From Gammaproteobacteria bacterium (lineage in GTDB: Bacteria; Pseudomonadota; Gammaproteobacteria; Pseudomonadales; Pseudohongiellaceae), in contig JAPKAI010000011.1 of NCBI GenBank assembly GCA_028825335.1, forward strand, positions 1-49,719: a DNA stretch of 49,719 nt. The letters are read 5' to 3'. A program made the translations under genes and the position numbers. Below the pieces are notes generated by a model. That model was not told the DNA's origin, ran no database searches, and saw only the letters and a program-made list of their open reading frames with translations. Positions 44,767 to 49,719 of this stretch are shown here, one piece after another (position 1 is the stretch's first letter; each line of letters starts with the position of its first letter).

Positions 44767-46089
44767 CTAGAAGAATTCTTCCAGTAGGAGCTTGTCTCCA
44801 TTGACCCGGAGAACGCTATCTTGCAGGCTGGCCTCTACCAAGATTCTGCCGTTCGCGATAGTGAGATAACCCTGCTGCACATAGGGTTTGACTACACCGG
44901 CTAGTGGGCTGCGCAGAATAGACTCTAGGTCTAGAGATATATCGAGACCCATATTCAAAGCAGCGATGGCTTCGTTGATATCTAATTCGGTAGAGGTGTT
45001 TAACGCGCTGATACCAGCCCATAGAACGCGTAGATCAACAGTATGATCACCGTCGTAGGAGTTTGCTTCTATTCGGTTATTGAACTCTAGGGGGTTTTGT
45101 AAGACGAGGAGGTACAACTCTTGCCCAAGTTCGGTGAAGTCTGCTGACAGCGTTTCGGCGCCGGCATTGATTTCGTTCTGCAGTTCGCTAAGTAGCATGG
45201 AATAGTCGCGTAGCAGTTCATTGTTGACTTGCTTGACTTCAGTAAGCCAGCTGAATGAGCTGACTGGGATTTCACTCTCTATACTCGCGACGCTAACTGT
45301 CTGATAGATCTCGCTGGAATTATCTTCGGTGTTCGATGCCTGCAGGCCGTAGTCAATGCCTATGTCTGATACTGAAAATGGCAGGGGCAGAGTGCTACTC
45401 ACGACAGGAATCGCGAGAGTTGCGCGACTCTCGGCTAGTATGTCATTAATCTGCGTCGTAGAACTCGTTAATGTCATTCCAGAAATCAGCACGTTGAAAT
45501 TTCCCGCGTTCTCGGTAGCTGATAGCTCACCCATCTGTATTGAGAAGTTAACTGACTGATCTGAAGCTACGTCGACATTTGCGTCTAACCCGCTAAAGTT
45601 TAATTCTCGAGCTGCTTCGCTAAAGTTCAGTGCGCTGACATTCATATTCACCCGCATTGATTGATCGAAGCGCGCCAATAGCTTTAGTGTGATGTCGGGC
45701 AGGGGGAAGGGGAGATCGGCAATTGCGATGTCGAATAAGTCGTTGCGAATACTCGGCTGAATAACTGCATACGCCAGGCCGATGCTAAGCCCATCTTCGG
45801 TCTGCAGAAGCGGGCCGTGATCGATATCGAAATCCATGGTTAGTGCGATCGCATCGGTACCAATAGGTGTATAGATAAACTCTATGGTTGTTGTGCTGCT
45901 AAACCAGCCGTCGCTAAATTCGTTGCGGCGAATCTCAAATTGACTCTCGGCCTTTGGTGGGATGAGTGTTAGCAGATTGTCGATAATCGCGCGCTCTATT
46001 TCGGCGCCTATGACCTTTGGCATAAGAGTAAGCGCCAAAAGAATTAGCATAGCGACTACGAGGAGTACTTTTACTGCTATAGATTTCAT
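44767..46089 (-). CDS. DUF945 (YdgA-like) envelope protein
   Basis: 440 residues. An N-terminal membrane anchor (VKVLLVVAMLILLALTLMPKVIG) is followed by long alternating beta strands with acidic and hydroxyl residues, such as FEIRRNEFSDGWFSSTTTIEFIYTP. This fits the DUF945 family of inner-membrane-anchored periplasmic proteins, whose function is unknown. It ends with VLRVNGDKLLLEEFF. It lies 73 bases upstream of ygiQ on the same strand. Confidence 0.8.
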   Translation of the reverse strand: MKSIAVKVLLVVAMLILLALTLMPKVIGAEIERAIIDNLLTLIPPKAESQFEIRRNEFSDGWFSSTTTIEFIYTPIGTDAIALTMDFDIDHGPLLQTEDGLSIGLAYAVIQPSIRNDLFDIAIADLPFPLPDITLKLLARFDQSMRVNMNVSALNFSEAARELNFSGLDANVDVASDQSVNFSIQMGELSATENAGNFNVLISGMTLTSSTTQINDILAESRATLAIPVVSSTLPLPFSVSDIGIDYGLQASNTEDNSSEIYQTVSVASIESEIPVSSFSWLTEVKQVNNELLRDYSMLLSELQNEINAGAETLSADFTELGQELYLLVLQNPLEFNNRIEANSYDGDHTVDLRVLWAGISALNTSTELDINEAIAALNMGLDISLDLESILRSPLAGVVKPYVQQGYLTIANGRILVEASLQDSVLRVNGDKLLLEEFF

Positions 46090-46172
46090 AGATTATCTGC
46101 CGTTCCTGGATAGTGCCGCTTAGCCTGAGCAAGCGCGTCACTATAGCAGAATTTGCGTCGAAATTTTCGTGT

Positions 46173-46826
46173 TTAGTCTCTGTGTGCCGTGATTTTGTAG
46201 GCGCAACGCCTCGCTCCTGCAAGAAGATGGTCGGTGCGCGTAACCGTTGCCTCATTTTCGAAAAGGCGCTGAAAAATTTCTAGTTCAGACTTGCAGAATT
46301 GCTGGCAGCTGGTTGCCGCACTACAGATTGGGCAATGATTCTCTATAAGCATCCAGCCATCGGGCAGTAGGCGCACTTCGGCCATATAGCCTTCTTCGCT
46401 GCGCAGCTCAGCGAGTCGCTCTATCTGTGGCTGCAGTTCGGCGTTAGTGGCATCTAATTGGGTACGATAAGTAGCTTCGATTTTTTCGCTGCGCTCATCG
46501 ATGAGTTGGTTTAGGCTTTCCTCGCCAAGTGAGGAGCGTATGACATCGATCAGCTCGATAGTTGTTTGTGAGTGGCTGTCTGGGAATCTGGCGTGCCCGC
46601 TCTTGCTCAATTTCCACATATGCACCGGACGTCCGCGCGTCTGTCGCTCCTCTTGAGTTTGTTCTACCAATCCTTTGGACTCTAAGTCGGCGAGGTGTTG
46701 GCGAACTCCCATAGTTGTCATACCCAATTGTTTTGAAAGAATTTTTACTGACTGCGGCCCCCGCGTTTTTAAGCGGTGCGTAATTCGATCTTGGCTTTTT
46801 GGCAGTTGCATAACGTTGACTCGCAT
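46173..46826 (-). CDS. HTH transcriptional regulator with a C-terminal cysteine cluster (SufR/IscR-like role possible)
   Basis: About 217 residues from ATG 46826. A winged helix is at the N-terminus: RITHRLKTRGPQSVKILSKQLGMTTMGVRQHLADLESKGLVEQTQEERQTRGRPVHMWKL. The C-terminal domain has HCPICSAATSCQQFC and a fifth cysteine in GARRCAYKI, i.e. C-x2-C-x5-C-x3-C...C, a likely iron-sulfur or zinc site, as in SufR-type repressors. No isc or suf genes are in the window. Three starts are possible (46880, 46826, 46811); AAGGAG at 46845-46850 is about 18 bases before 46826, which is long, so the start is uncertain. Confidence 0.82.
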   Translation of the reverse strand: MRVNVMQLPKSQDRITHRLKTRGPQSVKILSKQLGMTTMGVRQHLADLESKGLVEQTQEERQTRGRPVHMWKLSKSGHARFPDSHSQTTIELIDVIRSSLGEESLNQLIDERSEKIEATYRTQLDATNAELQPQIERLAELRSEEGYMAEVRLLPDGWMLIENHCPICSAATSCQQFCKSELEIFQRLFENEATVTRTDHLLAGARRCAYKITAHRD

Positions 46827-46949
46827 TAACTTGGTGCTGATTATCTCCTTAATCGGCACTTTAAATAAATATCTCTGCATGACTTTGTAATAAAGTACTT
46901 AATTATATCGACCTTAGGGTGGTTCAATTGAGGCTAAGGAACGATTTTT

Positions 46950-47271
46950 GCTGCTGGCGGTACCTGAATATGCCGCCGGGGCGGCGGTTTCGCCCAGTAC
47001 TACGGCGAATGGCTGCACATAGTGACCGAGACGAACTACATCGCACTTACTGAGGTCAAAGGTGCTAAACCTATTGAAAAATTTTGAGATATTGGTTTAG
47101 TGCTCGATGACGTCAACGCCCTGATTAGTCGAAGGCTCCGAGTGACGGCAGCGGGCTCGATGGGTATCCACACTTGCGTCGGGTCTATTATTGCGATGAC
47201 AATGGGTAGATTGAGAATTTGTGGAGTATCTCTGCGAAGATCCAGTCGAGCGTAACGACTATTCACATTGA
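46950..47271 (+). pseudogene. Decayed VOC/glyoxalase-family gene
   Basis: Reading the plus strand in pieces gives a VOC protein: FAQYYGEWLHIVTETNYIAL, then LTEVKGAKPIEKF, an in-frame TGA (about 47083), GLVLDDVNALISR, then in another frame RVYYCDDNG near 47190-47210 and finally EFVEYLCEDPVERNDYSH ending TGA 47269-47271. These are the middle and end of a VOC protein (VDDVNALI ... RVYYxDxDGxEIEFVEYLxEDPxERNDY). At least one stop and two frame changes are needed, so the gene is dead. The N-terminal part before 46950 is no longer recognisable. Confidence 0.7.
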
Positions 47272-47361
47272 ACTCGCCATTCGGTAGCATGAGCCAGCTT
47301 CTCCATCTCACCATCTACCGCATGCTTGGCATGCCTACCGTACACTCCGGGCAAGGCGCAT

Positions 47362-48831
47362 ATGAGTTTCGACGCACCGCTGCTGGTCACCTTTGTTGCC
47401 TACCTGATTCTGATATTGTTCTTAGGCATTAAGGCATATAGACGCACACATAGTCTGGACGATTACATTCTAGGCGGTCGTAAGCTCGGTGCGGTTGTTA
47501 CCGCGCTCAGTGTCGGTGCTTCGGATATGAGCGGCTGGCTCCTGTTGGGGCTACCTGGCGCTATTTATCTCTCGGGGCTCAGTGAGGTTTGGATAGGCAT
47601 CGGCCTAGTGCTGGGTGCCTACTGCAATTGGTTGTTCGTATCCAAGCGCCTTCGAATCTACAGTCATTATGCCAACAACTCACTAACACTGCCGGACTAC
47701 TTCGAGAACCGCTTTAACGATACAACTAGAGTTTTACGCCTCGTGTCGGCCTTCGTAATTTTGCTGTTCTTTACCTTCTACACCGCGTCCGGGTTAGTAG
47801 GCGGAGCAATACTGTTCGAGAACAGCTTCGGTTTGCAGTACTCAACCGCGCTAATCTCCGGCGGATTGATAATCGTTGGCTATACGTTCATCGGCGGCTT
47901 TCTAGCGGTTGCTTGGACAGATGCTGTGCAAGCAGTTCTCATGTTCTTAGCGCTGCTAGTTGCGCCGACTGTGGTGATACTTAATAGCGGCGGAACGGAT
48001 GTGGTGTGGGAGCAGATGCAAGCCGTCAACCCTCAGAGCACTGAGTTGTTAAGCAACATGACAGTTATTGGTTTTGTATCTCTAATCGCTTGGGGGCTGG
48101 GTTATTTCGGTCAGCCGCACATCCTGGCGAGATTCATGGCGGTCGAGAATCCACAGAAGCTAGTCGCGGCAAGACGCATCGCCATGGTGTGGATGGCGCT
48201 GGTGCTATTCGGCTCGGTAGCCACGGGCCTAGTCGGCATCGCTTATTTCGCAGATAACCCATTGGAAAACCCAGAGACTGTTTTCATCGCACTCAGTCAG
48301 CAACTATTTAACCCCTGGGTCGCCGGAATCATAATAGCGGCCGTATTGTCGGCGATTATGTCCACTGTAGACTCGCAGTTATTGGTTTCGTCTTCTGTAA
48401 TCAGTGAAGACTTCTATCGCGTGTTCGTAAGGCCGCAGGCGTCCGAAAAGGAATTGCTAATGGTGAGTCGAGGCGCAGTAGTCGCAATCGCGCTACTTGC
48501 CATGGTTATAGCTAGCGATAGAGAGAGTAAGGTGCTGGACTTGGTAAGCTACGCATGGGCAGGCTTCGGCGCCGCGTTTGGCCCGGTGATTGTGTTCTCA
48601 TTGTTCTGGCGGTCGATGACTGCCGCATCAGCGATTGCAGGCATGATCGTCGGAGCCGTAACAGTCGTCGTCTGGTCTAATTTGACTGGCGGGCTGTTCG
48701 ACCTATACGAAATAGTACCTGGCTTCGCTTTAGCGTCGGTGGTTATAGTAATTGTTACAATGCTGAAACCGGCATCGGATGCGCAGGCGCTAAACACCTT
48801 TGAAGAAGTCGAGCAGCTAGTTAAGGATTAA
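47362..48831 (+). CDS. putP: Sodium/proline symporter PutP
   Basis: 489 residues and about 13 membrane spans. SSS-family motifs: DDYILGGRKLGAVVTALSVGASDMSGWLLLGLPGAIYLSGLSE, SHYANNSLTLPDYFENRF, GGFLAVAWTDAVQA and AAVLSAIMSTVDSQLLVSSSVISEDFYR. These match PutP, which takes up proline with Na+. AAGG (47353-47356) lies 5 bases before ATG 47362. The convergent elaA-like gene overlaps its last 11 bases. No putA is seen here. Confidence 0.94.
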   Translation: MSFDAPLLVTFVAYLILILFLGIKAYRRTHSLDDYILGGRKLGAVVTALSVGASDMSGWLLLGLPGAIYLSGLSEVWIGIGLVLGAYCNWLFVSKRLRIYSHYANNSLTLPDYFENRFNDTTRVLRLVSAFVILLFFTFYTASGLVGGAILFENSFGLQYSTALISGGLIIVGYTFIGGFLAVAWTDAVQAVLMFLALLVAPTVVILNSGGTDVVWEQMQAVNPQSTELLSNMTVIGFVSLIAWGLGYFGQPHILARFMAVENPQKLVAARRIAMVWMALVLFGSVATGLVGIAYFADNPLENPETVFIALSQQLFNPWVAGIIIAAVLSAIMSTVDSQLLVSSSVISEDFYRVFVRPQASEKELLMVSRGAVVAIALLAMVIASDRESKVLDLVSYAWAGFGAAFGPVIVFSLFWRSMTAASAIAGMIVGAVTVVVWSNLTGGLFDLYEIVPGFALASVVIVIVTMLKPASDAQALNTFEEVEQLVKD

Positions 48832-49288
48832 GCTGCATGCGGATATGAGGGATACGATCCTCATCGTAAGGCTCAGATACAGTCTCGAACCCCAGCTCAA
48901 TATAGAACTTTTGCAAATAGGCCTGCGCTGAAATAGTAATACCCTTGCCAGTCCAGTGCTGCCTGCAGAACGCTAGCGAGCTCAACATCAACGCCTTGCC
49001 GACACCACTTCCTCGAATCGATTTCTTGGTGATAACCCTGCCAATAGACGCGCCTTCATACTTTGTACCCGGTGGAAGCAGCCTGCTATAGGAAACAAGC
49101 TGGGCCTCATCAGTGCCGGACAGATGCCCCATGACGTGCAGAGCCTCGTGATCGTAGCCATCTACATCCTGATATGCGCAGTCCTGCTCGACGACAAAAA
49201 CCTCGGCACGCAGCTGCAGTACCCGATACAGATCCTCGGTGCTCAGTTCATTGAATCGCAAACACGACCAAACTATTTCATTACTCAT
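48821..49288 (-). CDS. elaA: GNAT acetyltransferase, ElaA family
   Basis: 155 residues. LYRVLQLRAEVFVVEQDCAYQDVDGYDHEALHVMG and YEGASIGRVITKKSIRGSGVGKALMLSSLAFCRQHW are the ElaA signature and acetyl-CoA loop (R-G-S-G-V-G-K). ElaA is a conserved acetyltransferase of unclear substrate. Its end overlaps the convergent putP gene by 11 bases. tRNA-Arg lies 122 bases upstream. Confidence 0.92.
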   Translation of the reverse strand: MSNEIVWSCLRFNELSTEDLYRVLQLRAEVFVVEQDCAYQDVDGYDHEALHVMGHLSGTDEAQLVSYSRLLPPGTKYEGASIGRVITKKSIRGSGVGKALMLSSLAFCRQHWTGKGITISAQAYLQKFYIELGFETVSEPYDEDRIPHIRMQLNP

Positions 49289-49392
49289 TCTCTTCGCCTA
49301 GCACTGCTCATTAATAGCGATGTCTATTCTAGCTTAAGTCATCACAATATGTGATCGACGCTCGGGGATACAAAAAAAAGGGCCTAGGATGC

Positions 49393-49398
49393 TATACT
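49393..49398 (+). promoter_or_regulatory. Candidate -10 box of tRNA-Arg
   Basis: TATACT at 49393-49398, 12 bases before the mature tRNA 5' end at 49411, is well placed. The -35 region about 17 bases earlier is A-rich (ACAAAA) and does not match well. Confidence 0.4.
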
Positions 49399-49410
49399 TC
49401 GAGCGCTTCA

Positions 49411-49487
49411 GCCCCGGTGGCACAGCTGGATAGCGCGGCCCCCTCCTAAGGGGCAGGTCACAGGTTCGACTCCTGTCCGGGGCACCA
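49411..49487 (+). tRNA. tRNA-Arg (anticodon CCT)
   Basis: 77 nt with a complete cloverleaf: acceptor stem GCCCCGG / CCGGGGC, D arm GCACAGCTGGATAGCGC, anticodon stem GCCCC / GGGGC with loop CTCCTAA (anticodon CCT, reading AGG), variable loop AGGTC, T arm ACAGGTTCGACTCCTGT, discriminator A and encoded CCA at the 3' end (49485-49487). Confidence 0.97.
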
Positions 49488-49719
49488 TATAACAAGGTTT
49501 TCAGAGGGCTGATCCCCAAAACACTCTGACAATATACTTTGTGTGACCAATATGTGGCCGTTATTTGCGAGTCATGCAGAAGCCACTCAAATCTTCAATT
49601 GACCTCCGTCAATTTCCTAACCGTCCGTCCACGATAGTATGTATAGGGGTGCAATGGAACCATCCTGACTTATCGGGGTGTGCCCCTAGGGTTGGGTCGG
49701 GTGGCAGTTATTAGGAAAC
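49488..49719. other. Sequence after tRNA-Arg to the window edge
   Basis: No reading frame with recognisable content lies in these 232 bases on either strand. The 3' end of tRNA-Arg(CCT) is a common integration site, but no duplicate of the tRNA 3' end and no integrase is visible before the window stops. Confidence 0.4.

Noticed and set aside
47036-47314. 92-codon minus-strand frame
   Set aside because: It is antisense to the decayed VOC gene, whose motifs are recognisable on the plus strand.
49334-49519. Minus-strand 61-codon frame with GAPDRSRTCDLPLRRG
   Set aside because: It is the reverse complement of tRNA-Arg, a well-known spurious protein call.

Overview
The window is about 50% GC and reads as a chromosomal segment of a free-living, aerobic gammaproteobacterium, probably a marine relative of Pseudomonadales/Cellvibrionales (inference). 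The reasons are the classical block ispB / rplU-rpmA-obgE-proB / rpsT / murJ, the divergent suhB-like and trmJ pair, an EfpL (YeiP) paralogue of EF-P, ElaA, YgiQ, TonB-dependent receptors and a typical gammaproteobacterial tRNA-Arg(CCT). No rRNA, CRISPR array, prophage or intact insertion sequence is visible.

Layout. 1-7.6 kb: an exported/oxidative set: the tail of an alpha/beta hydrolase, a secreted carboxymuconolactone-decarboxylase-like protein, a secreted M20 amidohydrolase, a cytochrome c-PQQ dehydrogenase, a CaiB CoA-transferase, a tiny CxxCxGxG zinc-finger protein, a methyltransferase with a signal peptide and a 48-residue membrane protein. 7.6-12.3 kb: two tandem paralogous TonB-dependent receptors. 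12.5-17.4 kb: ETF-ubiquinone oxidoreductase, a short TPR-like protein, a SYLF lipoprotein and an acyl-CoA synthetase. 17.4-23.9 kb: the conserved housekeeping block. 23.9-31.6 kb: a DUF2007/zinc-finger protein, a lipase-like hydrolase, a broken unknown gene, efpL, DAHP synthase, aromatic/aspartate aminotransferase, folD, glyoxalase I and glutathione-dependent formaldehyde dehydrogenase. 31.7-36.4 kb: more accessory: a rhodanese without its cysteine, TauE/SafE, TetR, an acyltransferase, small hypothetical proteins, a 44-bp tandem repeat and a nitroreductase. 36.7-42.1 kb: a B12-type radical SAM protein, a MATE exporter, a SuhB homologue with a ruined active site, a MITE-like element and trmJ. 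42.1-49.7 kb: a small isolated transcription unit, YgiQ, DUF945, a cysteine-rich HTH regulator, a decayed glyoxalase gene, PutP, ElaA and tRNA-Arg.

How genes work together. The ETF-QO and acyl-CoA synthetase serve fatty-acid or amino-acid oxidation feeding the quinone pool; the PQQ dehydrogenase oxidises a substrate in the periplasm and passes electrons to its own haem. DAHP synthase next to an aromatic aminotransferase covers the two ends of aromatic amino-acid synthesis. frmA with gloA handles formaldehyde and methylglyoxal through glutathione. SuhB and TrmJ both touch stable-RNA production or modification.

The points most worth a second look are the SuhB-like pseudoenzyme beside trmJ, a 262-bp MITE-like element with 24-bp terminal inverted repeats and related ends elsewhere, a 44-bp degenerate tandem repeat, an unrecognised gene split by an in-frame TAG, a promoter/small-ORF/hairpin unit at 42.1-42.5 kb, and a decayed VOC gene. 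I did not find a convincing new multi-gene system such as a defence island or biosynthetic cluster.
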